A stretch of 64,000 nt of DNA from NCBI GenBank assembly GCA_963377175.1, contig CAUJNA010003013.1, positions 384,283-448,282 of the forward strand. Reading direction: 5' to 3'. Below the pieces are notes generated by a model. The model was not told the DNA's origin. It saw nothing but the letters and a program-made list of their open reading frames with translations, and did not search any database. Source of the stretch: Effrenium voratum (Eukaryota > Sar > Dinophyceae > Suessiales > Symbiodiniaceae). Made by a program: the position numbers and the translations under genes. Positions 23,215 through 34,089 of this stretch are shown here, one piece after another. The stretch's first letter is position 1. Every line of letters starts with the position of its first letter.

Positions 23215-24105
23215 AAGCCACACGTTTCGAAAGAGGGGGGGGCCTGAAAGCTTCGGGGTCATACCCTGGTTCCCAATGTGCTTTCTCACATGTTTCTGTG
23301 GCAGGCTTGTTTGCGCGAATGTGTCATGGTATATTTTGGCTCAAGGTGCTCCGCTGGGTTTACCTCGAAACCCCATTTCTTTTCCGTTTTCTTTCGCCCA
23401 ACCCCAAACGGCACTGAGCCCACAATATGCATGAACACCATGGGGGGGGGCCCAGCTAGAATATCTGCTAAGGCGATTAATTGTATTCGTGCTTGTGTAG
23501 AGGCAAAGCACGATTTACCCTCCCGGCACCTTCCAGGAAGGAGTGCCCCTCCTTTCCCACCCAACCCCAAACGGCACCAAGCCCAAAATATCCATGAACA
23601 ACACGGGGGGTTGGCAATATTTGTTTCTGGGCCAGGAAATTTGCATCAGGCGTTAATCTTATGCATTTGTATATAATTCCACAGAGATAACGAATCTCGG
23701 CTTGCTTATTTTTTGAACATACACAAATATATTCCAAGAAGGGGTGGCCATCCTTTCCCTACATTACATGAGCAGCATTTACATGAACAGCACGGGGGGG
23801 TATTTTCTTCTGGGCCGGAAAACCTTCATCAGGCGACTCACCGTATGCATGTGTATAAATATAGAGATAGCAAATACTGGCTTGCTTTTTTTCAGGGGTA
23901 CCCCAGAATTTTTCAAGAAGGGGTGACCTTCCTTTGCCGTTAACCCAGCCCCGTACCGAACCCAAAGTATACGTGAACGCCGCGGGGGCGTGCAGAATAT
24001 TTGTTTTTTGGCAGAGAAAACTTTTTCAGGCGACCACAGAGGTATAAATATTTGTTTGCTTGCCTTTTTGAGAGCACCGCAAGAAACCCTAAACGGTACC
24101 GAGCC
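23215..24105 (+). repeat. 180-bp-class repeat, tandem run with relict SL
   Basis: About four units follow a block shared with 18720-18870. Each has a GAACCGCCATG/GAACAACACG region with a G run, an AGAATATTTGTTT core, a CATCAGGCG block, ATGCAT and TATAAA words, TGGCTTGCTTTTTTT, a CCAAGAAGGGGTGACC block and CCTTCCTTTCCC. The CCTTCCTTTCCC marks lie near 23541, 23748 and 23928, so the period is 180-200 bp. Confidence 0.8.
23333..23345 (+). other. Relict spliced-leader 3' end, copy 2
   Basis: ATTTTGGCTCAAG again, followed here by GTGCTCC, so an AAG/GT junction like an SL donor is present. The shared context with 18811 includes CGCGAATGTGTCATGGTAT upstream. See copy 1. Confidence 0.5.
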
Positions 24106-24589
24106 CAAATCAGAACCAATGAGACAGTTCGATCAATCCAAATATTGAAATTCCTGCGCAAATCCTTGGAAATGGAACACTTTGCTTGGGGGAAAGGTTT
24201 GGCCAGACAGTGCGCATTCTTGGTGATGCCCAACTTGCGGACCTTGTCACAGATGAGCGCAGCGAAGGCTCAAGGCCTGTAGAAGCTGCCCCCCTGCTGA
24301 AAGAGAGCAGCTGCCATGCCACTGAAAGTTCATCATTGAAGCTTGTCCTGAGCAAGCGATGTTTTCCATGCTGCAGAAGCAATGAGCTGCTGCACAAGCA
24401 GTGATGGTACTTGCTGCTGAAGCAATTAGTCGCTGAGCAAGCAAGCTGTGCTGCAGAAGTAGCGGGCGCCTCTTTGCACAGCATGTTTAGAATCACATGG
24501 CGTTGCTGGGCAAGCTTAGGCCCCTGCTGCAGAAGCAGGCAGCGCTGCAAAAGTTTATTGGTTGACAGTGCAGCGCCGAGAAATTGCCG

Positions 24590-25215
24590 CAGCCTAGTGT
24601 GCTGCAGAAGCACACGGCGCTGAGCAAGCAGGTGCTGCAGAAGCACGTGGAGCTGAGCAAGCAGGAAGAGCCCCTGCTGCAGAAGCACAGACATGGCGCT
24701 GAGCAAGCAGGAAGAGTCCTTGGTGCAGAAGCACATGGCGCTGAGTAAGCAGGAAGGGTCCTTGCTGCAGAAGCACATGGCACTGAGCAAGCAGAAAGAG
24801 CCCTGACTGCGCAAGCGTGGCCAGGAAGGGCCCGTGCTTCTGCAGAAGCAGATGGCGCTGGCCGAAAGGTCCGTGCTGCAGAAGCACATGACGCTTAGCA
24901 AGCAGGAAGGGTCCGTGCTGCAGAAGCACATGGCGCTGAGCAAGCAGGAAGGGTCCGTGCTGTAGAAGCACACGGCGCTGAGCAAGCAGGAAGGGTCCCT
25001 GCTGCTGCAGAAGCAGATGGCGCTGGGCAGGCAAGGTCCGTGCTGCAGAAGCACATGGCGCTTAGCGAGCAGGAAAGGTCCGTGCTCCAGAAGCACATGG
25101 CGCTGAGCAAGCAGGAAGGGCCCGTGCTGTAGAAGCGCACGGCGCTGAGCAAGCAGGAAGCAGGAAGGGTGCTTATCGCAGAAGCACACGGCGCTGAGCA
25201 AGCAGGAAGGGTCCC
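24590..25215 (+). repeat. 42-bp minisatellite (CTGCAGAAGCACATGGCGCT)
   Basis: About 14 units of 42 bp or simple variants of it. The unit length is a multiple of three, so frames stay open on both strands. The + reading is VLQKHMALSKQEGS, a 14-residue unit (two heptads) typical of coiled coil, but it is broken by TAG at 24964 and 25131 and by length variants. The minus reading (LLAQRHVLLQHGPF) is open for 363 codons but looks like a shadow. A real + strand gene may have given rise to it. Confidence 0.85.
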
Positions 25216-25434
25216 CCTGTACAAGAGCATGGTCTGATCAAGCTGAAGAAGGGTCACTGCAGCACATACCTAGCGAAGTGTTGACAAGGTGTCATGTATT
25301 GGCAGCTGACTGTCTTGCAGACCGAGTTGCAGAGGCCTCTGCGACCTTGGACCTTGAAAGCTTTGTCAATGCTGGAGGTCAAGTGAAGCTGCAAGATGAG
25401 GACGGTGCTGAACCGAGTTTCCATCCATCATAAG

Positions 25435-26660
25435 CTTCCTTAGCCAGAGCATGTCCTTGCTGCAAAAGCAGGCAGTGCTGTGCTGAGAAAGCACTTGTGT
25501 GTTACACATAGTCCCCGCTGTGGAAGCAAGGCAGCGCTGAGAAAGTGCCATGGGTTCTAGTGAGGAGCCTCACTAAGCGGGGCCCTACCTGCAGAAGCAG
25601 GCAGTGCTGAGAAAGCCCTTGCGAAGTACAGAAAGTTCCTGCTGCAGAAGCAAGGCGCTGAGAAAGTGCCAAGGGTTTATGCAGTCGGCGCCGCTCAGCT
25701 GAGCAGACGGAGAAGGAGCACATTGGCGAACTTCAGCGTGGGTCATCCAGAGTGAAGTGAGAGCAAGTTCTTCCTTCTTGCGAGGATGAGTGATCAAGCG
25801 CCTGCTGGAGGCTGTGCTTGCCAGCAGACCAGGCACTGGTGGAGGTGCAGCTGGGCCAGGAATTTTCAAGCGTGGCAGCTTGCACATGTTCGCCAAGGAA
25901 CTGCGGAAAAAACAGGCGCAGCCACCTGGTATAGAAATCCCCTACTGCAGAAACAACGCAGCGCTTAGAAAGCGCAAAGTTTAGCTCTACACCAGGCTGC
26001 AGAAGCAGGCAGTGCTGACAAAGCACTTGCGCGTTACAGAAAGCCCCTGCCGCAGAAGCGCGGCAGCACTGAGAAAGTGCAACGGGTTTAGTTCTAGACC
26101 CGAACATGTTCCTGCTGCAGAAGCAGGCAGCGCAAAGGATGCACTTGCGTGTTATAGAGTGCCCCGGCTGCAGAATCAAGGCAGCGCTGAGAATGTGCAA
26201 AGGGTTTAGCTCTACACCAGGCTGCAGAAGCAGGCAGTGCTGACAAAGCACTTGCGTGTTACAGAAAGCCCTTGCTGCAGAAGCATGGCAGGGCTGAGAA
26301 AGTGCGTTCTGGGCCCAAACATGTTTCTGCCGCAGAAGCAGGCTGTGCTGAGGAAGCACGCGCATGTTATAGAATGCCCCTGCTTGCAGAAGCAAGGCAG
26401 CGCTGAGAAAGTGCAAAGAGTTTAGCTCTTGCAGAAGCAGGCAGCGCTCAGAAAGTGCCAGGGGTTTAGTTCTAGGCCGAACGGTTCCTGCTGCAGAAGC
26501 AGGCAGCGCTGACAAAGCGCTTGCGTGTTACAGAAAGCCCCTGCTGCAGAAGCAAGGCAGCGCTAAGAAAGTGCCAGGGGTTTAGTTCTAGGCCCGAACA
26601 TGTTCCTGCTGCAGAAGGAAGGCAGGATCGAGAAAGTGCCTTAGGTTTTATTTAGTCAGC
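25435..26660 (+). repeat. Higher-order array of LLQKQ-type units, about 118 bp
   Basis: Related to the 42-bp array. Units combine CTGCAGAAGCAGGCAGCGCTGA, CAAAGC(A/G)CTTGCGTGTTACAG, AAAGCCCCTGCTGCAGAAGC, AAGGCAGCGCTGAGAAAGTG and a GGGTTTAGTTCTAGGCC tail. About eight uneven copies are seen. A + frame reads LQKQAVLTKHLRVTES in several copies, but stops recur. An unrelated insert lies at about 25660-25920. Confidence 0.8.
25681..25790 (+). repeat. Copy of a coding-like segment also at 29.1 kb
   Basis: CAGTCGGCGCCGC, GAGAAGGAGCACAT, GAACTTCAGCG and AGTTCTTCCTTCTTGCGA occur in the same order on the minus strand at 29245-29085. In this copy the frame is broken and a block is missing. It sits inside the LLQKQ array. 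Confidence 0.65.
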
Positions 26661-27559
26661 AAGAAGACAGTGCCCGCGCCCGCAACTTGGCTGGAAGCAG
26701 GAAGGGTTTCAGCAAAGCAGAGCGGGCAGTGACCATAGGGCTGGCCTAGGGGCTGGCCATAGGATTTTGGCACTTGAGGCCCAAATCCCTACGGCAAGTT
26801 TTGGACTTGATTGGCATTCCCAGAAGCTGAATCCCAACAAGGGCCGAATCCCTGAGGCCACTTTGAGTTGCCATCCCAATTGGGCTGTACTTGCTTGTTG
26901 GCAAGAATCCTACGGTTGTCCCCAAGACCCCCTGAAATCCTACAGCAACTGAGAGTTGTTATTGGAAGTTGCCATAGGATTCGGTTGGGCGCAGTGCCAT
27001 AGGATTTGGCTACTCTAAGTTCCCATAGGAATGGTTTGTCATTTGCAGTTCCTTGGCTCAGGTAGTCCAGTGCCAGGTCTACGGGCAGTCCATGGTCCAG
27101 GCACACCATGGTCAGACCCCATGACAATCAGGGGTTGAGGCGGTTTCTTGTCATTGTCACGAGCAAGGTACTCAAGCAAGCTTCAGAGCCTGCAGCAGGC
27201 CAAGACCAGTTTCCACGATTCTTTCGTGTGGCCTGAGTGGGAGATTCAGCAATGCCCGCGCAGAAAAAAGCATTTCGATTGCACAGGCGCGTTGTTTGGC
27301 AAAATCAGGCCGATTCAGTGTGATCGGCCAAGCCAGCCAAGTTGCATGTGGAAAGCTTTTCCAGATCGAACAGCAATTCGAGTGCTCAGTCATCGTGCGG
27401 AGTACTGGCCTTGAACAACATGGGCGCAGAGGTTGCTGGCAGAGCTGGCAGGAGGAAATCATGCAGAAGATTGACGCCTGCAGGCAGTTAGCAGTTTGGC
27501 AATTTAAAAAATTAGCAGGCTGACTCCCTTGGCAGGAATGCTATCATAAGCACGAATGC
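26661..27559. other. Unrecognised stretch with CCATAGGA words
   Basis: GCCATAGGATT-like words recur at 26757, 26980, 26998 and 27024, with CTACGG and CCCAAATCC words between them. It is probably an old repeat. Nothing else is recognised to 27559. Confidence 0.35.
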
Positions 27560-28215
27560 ATGGCGCCGCTGGCCGCGTCCCTACCACTGCCAGCGACTCA
27601 TGACGCGGCGATCGAGGAGACCCGTGTCATGCTGGTTCGCTCTGGCTACACTGCGCAGGAGTCTGAGCGCGTCTCAAGACAGAGGTTGGCCTGCTACTTG
27701 TGCACCCCAGGGACGATTGCACATTGCCCTGCGGGCAGGTGAGAGTGCCGACTGGCAGCAATTGCATCATTAGCCGCGGATTTGCTCCTGACGAAGCAGT
27801 TTGCAGCAGGGTGCAGCTCTACGATTTGGTGATGGGATGAACGAGGGCTCCGCCAAACTCGCCTGGGTGCTGCTGAGGGACTATTTGGCAGCGCGCGAGG
27901 GCGGCTCCAGCGAGAAGCTTCAGCGCCTGCTGCTCTCCCTGCCGGCCATTTTTGATGATGGAGATAGGCAAGCAGTTCGGCAGAACGTTCGGGGAACACA
28001 GATCCAGCCACTCCACACGATGCAGCGGGCGGCTCTTTGCCTCCAGGCCGTATCCAGCTCCTTGGCTACACCAGAAGCTCTTTCCAATCTGCTACAATCA
28101 AGTCAAGGAGCCCTTGTTTCACCAACCAGCGGAGCGCAAGGCCACTGGCAAGAAGCTTTGCCAAGCCTTCGACCAGATGGTCGTTGCTTGACCTGGAAGG
28201 AGCGGGTGTAAAGGC
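27560..28215 (+). CDS. Candidate exons of an unknown protein
   Basis: The frame at 27560 reads THDAAIEETRVMLVRSGYTA, then ESERVSRQRLACYL. The frame at 27801 reads FGDGMNEGSAKLAWVLLRDY, then LAAREGGSSEKLQRLLLSLP and AIFDDGDRQAV. Both have natural composition with alternating helices. They are separated by about 90 bp containing a frame break or small intron. No domain was recognised. After about 28000 the frames become less protein-like. Together with 28418-28750 and 30438-32760 on the same strand, they could belong to one intron-rich or decayed locus. Confidence 0.3.
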
Positions 28216-28989
28216 GCAACCTGCTGCCTAGCGTATTTAAGTTAAGCAGCGAAGCATGAGCTTGCCAAGGCTAAGTGTTAGGCAAAACAGGACGAAGCAT
28301 GCCGAGGCAAAGCGTGCACGGAAGGGGCGCCGCGCGCCTGCAAGCAAAGACATGTGCGGCGAGCGCTGATGAGATCAGGATCGGCACAGCCAAGAAGGAC
28401 GCGGTAAAGGCTGTGCTTTGCGGGTGCGCGCCTGGCAGCTGGCAGCTGCTGCGCAGCCACGTCAGCCTCATGGGCGGGCAAGCCTTCTGACATTCCCAGT
28501 GAAATTCCACATGAAGATGATCCCAGATGTCCGGGCCATCGCAGCAAGCGGCGCAGATGAAGCGCCAAAGAGCATGCTGGGGAACGCAGGAGCAGGAACG
28601 AGCAATCTCATGTTGATTGACTTCACTCAGTTTCAGTTTCTCTTATTGCAAAGGCTGGAGACCTTCCGGATCAAGCTGAAGGCAGGTCAAAAGCAGATCT
28701 CCAAATTCGCGAGCTGCCTGTTAATGATGATTGAATGGCCACCTGCATGAATCAAACTGAGTGCATGATACAAGACTACTGGGCGCTCAATCTGCCGTGC
28801 TTCTTTTCTTGCAAGTTTGTCCGGTGACTTCAAGACCCTGCACTGTTGCCGCAGCAAAGCAGGGCCCCTATCAACAAAGCGTTGCAGACATTGGTGGAAA
28901 ATGCATTTCCTGCAAGTTCCTGAGCCTCCCCCTTCTTCAGGTGGGACAACCCAAAGCTAGCGGAACTCCAAAGCTGCTGCTTCTTGCTC
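28216..28989. other. Unrecognised stretch with a possible + exon
   Basis: A + frame at 28508-28750 reads FHMKMIPDVRAIAASGADEA, then LIDFTQFQFLLLQRLETFRI, plausible as an exon but unassigned. Confidence 0.25.
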
Positions 28990-29245
28990 TCGACTGCTCA
29001 ATGCAAGATTAGCCAAGAGAAGTTGAAGACCACTAACAGGATCGGATGACCGACGCTGCCCAGGCGGGTGTTTTTGCTTCAGCACCACGTCCTTCGCAAG
29101 AAGGAAGAACTCGCCCTCTTCACTCTTCAGGACCAACACGGTCTTTGCGTCGAAGGCCTTGCATTCCTGCGTGATCTTCTCCTCCTGAGAGAAGCTCGCT
29201 GAAGTTCACCATGTGCTCCTTCTCCATCTGCTCCTGCTGTTCCCT
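28990..29245 (-). CDS. Candidate minus-strand exon, unknown
   Basis: On the minus strand one frame reads FQSAPPSVREQQEQMEKEHM, then VNFSELLS. A second frame, overlapping after GAAGATCACGC, reads ITQECKAFDAKTVLVLKSEE, then GEFFLLAKDVVLKQKHPPGQ. A one-step frame change near 29185 joins them. A diverged copy of the same DNA is at 25681-25790 in the opposite orientation, so this may be transposon-derived coding sequence. No family recognised. Confidence 0.35.
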
Positions 29246-30437
29246 CACACTGGGCGGCGCCGACTGAAACTCTGCCTGCGTCCAACACAATGGCTTGAGC
29301 CTGCCCTGCGACAGCGCGCACCTTGAGGGCGAGCTTTGAAACGCCCTGCCACGCCTCCCACACCTGGCACTGTGCGCAGGGTCAAGACGTCGTTTTCCTG
29401 AGGCGGCGGGACTGCTTGACCTTGCTTGTTCTGCAAGCTGATCTCATGGCTCACCCAGCCCCGCCAAGGAAAAAGCTGCAGCTGCCATGCTGGGCTTGTC
29501 ATGATGACAATCGTGTGGCGCAATGTTGGGCCAGTTTGTGGTCCTGGCCAACCTTCAAGCTTGCCAGGGTGGCCAGAGTGCGGGCGCAGGTCGATCACGT
29601 CAACCCAATCCGCGTTGGAAGCAACTTTGCGCTGGCCAGTCTTGCGCGGGCTCAGCAGTTGCAGCAGCAAGCTGGCATGGGCGTCAGGCCCCCCTGTGCT
29701 GCCCTTGTAGCTGGACAAATCCTGAAGCCCTCTGACTTCTTGCTTTCGGTTGCATCTGCTGTCACTGCCGACATCTCGGCGTTTGACAGCAGTGTTGCTG
29801 CCGGCACATGCCCCGTCCTCAACAACTACTCGCTCGCTTTGTAGAAAACATTGTTCTCTGCCTCCTTGCCCTCGCTCCAGATGAAGCAACGGTCAAAGCA
29901 GCTGATGTCCCGCTGCTGCATGCTCTGCTGCCTGGAAAAAGATAAGCCAGGCTGTTTTACTGCAAAATAACTCACATTTAGCTGAGCAGCTCCTTGCTGG
30001 GCGCTGTCAAGGTCTGGAACCATCTGGGCTGGAGGATAGAATGGTGCAGTCGGAGGGTCCACAGCATTTGACAAGGTTGGCCAATTCGGCAAACGCAAGG
30101 CATTTGATTGCGCAAATAATAGCGACAGGCCAAGTTACACCAGGCACATTGAAGTCTAGCAGCAAGACCAGCAAGTGCTGGCCGCCATTACTTTGCATCT
30201 CTGGCCCGGCGTTCTTCACCAGTGTGGCACACTCGCCGGCCAACTGGGCTTCTTATAGCGCGTAGAGCGCCAACTGCAGCATGCATCCAGATAAACAAAG
30301 ACTGTGCAGCCAAGCTGCTGTAATCCGCCACCTCAATGGTCGGTCTGACGCAAGGCCACCAAATCCTTGAGCTGTCTTCAGCTGACGCTGCGACTGGAGC
30401 CAGTCCAGCATGCCCCGCAGCAGGTCGTGTCCCCATA
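29246..30437. other. Unrecognised stretch, both strands open
   Basis: Long overlapping frames (29323-29844 + and 29245-29889 -) run on both strands through GC-rich sequence. On the minus strand at 30007-30243 one reads KNAGPEMQSNGGQHLLVLLL, then DFNVPG. None could be assigned. Confidence 0.3.
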
Positions 30438-31085
30438 GCCATGGCCGGGACCGCCGCGTTTGATTTCCTGAAGGCTCCAAAGCCCGGGACTGGCGAGGTG
30501 ATGCAGCGGGCGATTCTTCAGGGGTGTGACAAGCTGGACCAGCTGGAGAAGGAGCGTGATGAGGAGTGTCCGGCGCTTCGAGAGCTTACTAGTCTGACTT
30601 GAACTTGCCCAGCATGCCCAAGGCTTGTGCTTCAAGTTGGCGCAGCCCTTTCTTGGTAGCTTGAAGCAGCAAATCGAGAACTGTTGTGGTTGTTTCAAAG
30701 GCAAGCAGCTTGCGCTCTGCACGACGGTTGCAAGCCAGCGGAGCATTCAGCGCCTCATGCTGTTAGAATGCGTCAAAGATGGACAAGCACGGAAACTTCA
30801 GAGAAACGCAGTCACGGCCGGCAGTCAGGTAGCAACTTGCTTAGAGAGTGGCACTGACACTGAAAAATCGAGTGGACACACTGGCGACGACGAGAGCGAC
30901 CCACGCCCGGTGCCTGCCAAGAAGCCACGAAGGGAGTACACTGCACGGCTTAGTTCCAATCGCCCGTCTATCAACTTGAAGAGCGTTGTCTTGGGCAAGG
31001 GCTTTATCATGGTTTGCCGGAAGACGGCGGTTTTTGTCTTAGGTGTTGGCGAAGGGCGTGTCCAGAGGGCTGCTTGCTTGAACTA
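30438..31085 (+). CDS. Upstream coding pieces of the 30-33 kb locus
   Basis: A frame opens at 30438 with MAGTAAFDFLKAPKPGTGEV, is helical to 30600 and ends at TGA. After a change of frame, 30625-30860 reads GLCFKLAQPFLGSLKQQIEN, then CCGCFKGKQLALCTTVASQR and LMLLECVKDGQARKLQRNAV, and continues into an acidic/serine stretch with a basic PAKKPRRE cluster (about 30910-30945), which could be a nuclear localisation signal. The TGA-to-next-frame step may be an intron. It lies about 250 bp upstream of the DUF7869-like pseudogene on the same strand and may be its N-terminal part. Function unknown. Confidence 0.4.
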
Positions 31086-31335
31086 GTAGGAGAGGGGCAG
31101 GCAGAGAGTGGAAAACCAATTTTGCACAGAGCCGTCAGGTTTTGCATGATGGGCTCCCAGACCGCCGCCGCGCTGGACCCGAGTCAACAATTCCAACAGC
31201 CCTCAGCTGGCAAAGTGCTTGGCATTCATTGCAGGCCGATTCTACTTCCAGCGGCCGAGGTTTGAGTCTTTTTCTCAGCAGGCAGGAATTGCGTAGTAGA
31301 AAGCAAGCCTAAGCAAGCTGGTTTTAAAGCAGCAG

Positions 31336-32760
31336 TTGAGTGAAAGTGTTGGCAGCCAGGAATTGGATGTGGGCGCAACACTGCAGCAAACTGCACAGAG
31401 AGTGCCCGACGATGACGAGAGCGATGACGAGTCAGAGACGCGCATGATAGCGGCGCAAGCCTTGAGGATTTTTGTGACAGATTCACCTGCCCACAGTGCC
31501 GCGACTGGGCCTGGCATGAATCCTGGGCCAAAGTGTTACCTGGGAGTTACAAAGCCAGCGTTAATGCACCAGCTGCTGGTGCAGTGGTGCCTTGTGATGG
31601 GTGATTGGAACCCGCCTTCATTCAACACTTTGCTTCGAGCCCTTGACAGTGGAGGAAATCTGCTGGGCAGCATGCAGTGTGCAACACCACATTCAAGAAA
31701 TTGCTGCGGTCTTGCCTGAGCGTTGCTCAACGCACAAATGTTCTGGAGCAATATGGCCATCGCCTGCTGAAGAGTTTCCAAGACCGGCAGGCTGATGCGC
31801 ACTTTGTCAGCATGGCCCTGCAGACGCAGCAGTCATTGAGTCAGGGCGCAGGCCTGCGAGCGTTGAGCGGCACAGGCTCAGTGCTGCTCATTCGCGCAGA
31901 TGGCCTTGACCAAGCGAAACACAGAGTGCCTCGCCGACTTGTCCCACCCCAGTCTGGATGCTATGATCTGGATCCATGGACACCTGTTCAACTTCTGCGT
32001 TTTCGACCCGGACACGCTGAAGGACGCAGCGATGAACCTGGAATCGGCTGCAAGGGCTTCCAGCTCACATAGTCCTGATTCAGGACAATTGCAGTCGTGA
32101 GTGCGAAAACTCGAAGCAGATCCCAGTAGTGGGCCAAGCCAGTGACAATGGAGGTCATTCTGCAGGCAACTCTTCTTTACCCTGAGAAGGGTCACACGCA
32201 CGGACCCATAGACGCTGTGGGAGGGCAGGCAGTCAACAATTTGTTCGAACCCTGAGTTTCAGGATGATTCTGACTTGATCGCACGCAGCGTTCGATGAGT
32301 TTACCTATGACAGGCGTGCTTACAAGCTGGACGAAGCGCCCGAGCGCAACTTCAAGATGTCTAACATCACTGGACCACTTGCTCCGCATCAATTTCGGGT
32401 CGTCCGCCGCAAGTTTTTTGACGCAGGATGACACGCAAGCGCAGCACTGGACAGGATTTGATTTGGCAGCTCACACTGAGGGTGTAGTTCTGCGCGTGCA
32501 CGAGCGAATGTCATCCATCCAGCCCTTTCAGGTTATCCTTCTGGCGCCAGGCCTGCAGGTGCTGGCTTTGCAGGGCAGGCTGACGCAGCAGCCATCTGGA
32601 CTGCGCCTACGGTGTCACATTTCCCACGCTGACCGGCAGCTAGTCGTTCGCAAGTCAAACGAAGCGCATGCCAAGGCCGCACTCAGTGACGCAGCGCATG
32701 AGTTCTTGACAACAGGGGCTATGGAAACCAAACGGCGGCACCTGCCTGGCAAAGGTACTG
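31336..32760 (+). pseudogene. DUF7869-like protein, frameshifted
   Basis: The protein wording resembles a large uncharacterised family that I recall as DUF7869, common in dinoflagellates. Pieces in order: DWNPPSFNTLLRALD (31602-31648); after a frame change, WRKSAGQHAVCNTTFKKLLR (31652-31711); LEQYGHRLLKSFQDRQADAH (about 31743-31805); ADGLDQAKHRVPR (31896-31934), the family's D-G-x-D-Q-A-K box; after a frame change, the HGHLFNFCVFDPDTLKDAAM region (31978-32037); LYPEKGHTHGPIDAVGGQAV (about 32175-32235), the G-H-T-H box; AYKLDEAPE (32318-32344); and VVLRVHERMSSIQPFQVILL (about 32484-32545). At least three frame changes break it. The D-Q-x-K and G-H-T-H boxes could be metal or nucleic-acid related, but the family function is unknown to me. 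Small introns could explain some breaks. Confidence 0.6.
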
Positions 32761-34089
32761 ACTTTAATAAGCATTTTTTGTCACTCACAATGTTTGCATA
32801 CTCGTGTTCACACACACACACACTCATGTTGACACCTTCGAGTTGAGTTCTTGTAGCCTGCCTTTCTTTTTTAGCGTTCAATTTCCGAGCGAACTCTTAG
32901 GCCCACTTTGCGGCCAAGGAGCCAGCCACCAACGGCAGCAGCATTGCCACGAGGGGCTGAAGCTGCCTTGCTTGGCAGAGGTGACCCACGCCCCGTTCTT
33001 GTTCAGCGTGCTGATGGGCCAGCCCTACCCAGTGTGGAAATAGGAACTATGGCTTCGCTTTCTTTGCATTTCACTTCCTGTCAGTTTGATGCTGAGCCAG
33101 AGGAGGGTGACACAATTGACGATGGCTGCCAAATAGCTCGATTGAATTAGTCCTGAACTGGCAGCTCTCAACAAGTAAGTTTTCCAACAAAATGTTGACT
33201 GAGGAAGTATGCTGAAAAGCTCTGTGTTTACTTCTTAGCCCCTTTTGCCTGTGCTTTGTTTACTTCTTGTTGAGGGCGGGCCGCGGGAGGCACGACCAAC
33301 GGCTTCATGCCCTGCCATGCCATCTACTCACATGTGAAGAAGCATGCCCCCCCCCCCTCCTCAAGCGCCTGCGAGCCACCAAACAGCGTGTTTGCCATCG
33401 AGCGGCAACGTGGGTGTTGCGTGGCAGGCAGCATGGCACGGGCAAAGCCCCTGCTGCAAGAAATCGGTTGCTGCTGCAGAAGATAAACAAGCTGAGCTCT
33501 AGTTCTTCAACAGGAGTGTTCTGAGTGCTCTGCACGTCGGAGCATTTCCATGTCAGCTCAGTTTGGACCGTGGCTTAGTTCGGCTGCTGCTCATCTTGCG
33601 ATAGGAAGCGATGTGGAAGTATAGTAGTTTGGGCTACTGCAGAAAGCAGCGGGCTGCCACACAACCCATCCAAACTTGATCCCCAAATTTGAGAGCGCTG
33701 GAAAGGGCAGGCGCTGTTTTGGAGTTGCTCACGCAAGGGTTTCACAAAGTGATGAATCCGGGTCCACCGATCACCTATGACCGCTTGGTAGCCTGCTTCT
33801 GCCAAAACGACGGCCGTGGAGCCGACGCCTGCGCAGTGCAAGGGTGGAACCGGGACACAGGCAATGAAGTGCAAATGCGCCAGGTGCTTCTGCAGCACGC
33901 GCTGACTGGTGCTTCTGCAGCACGAAGAGGATGCGACCCGGCTTGAAGATTTGAAAATTTGGGTGGCGGGGGGAAAGAAAATGAGCTTTCCCAGTTTTCC
34001 GTGAAAATTCATCCCGTTGTTCCAACTGCCTCGCAGCAGGCAGCTGAGAATTCTGCTCAATTTTATTGACGCCCGGCTTCTTGAGCAAC
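32761..34089. other. Unrecognised stretch
   Basis: A short (CA)n lies at 32809-32823 and a C run at 33347-33357. A few frames on both strands have no recognised domains; 33575-34348 (-) is the longest. A + reading near 32970-33043, LPCLAEVTHAPFLFSVLMGQ, may be a last exon of the DUF7869-like locus. Confidence 0.3.

Noticed and set aside
24110..25201. 363-codon minus-strand frame of LLAQRHVLLQHGPF repeats
   Set aside because: It is the reverse reading of a 42-bp minisatellite. Unit length is a multiple of three, so it stays open by construction. The + reading looks more protein-like.
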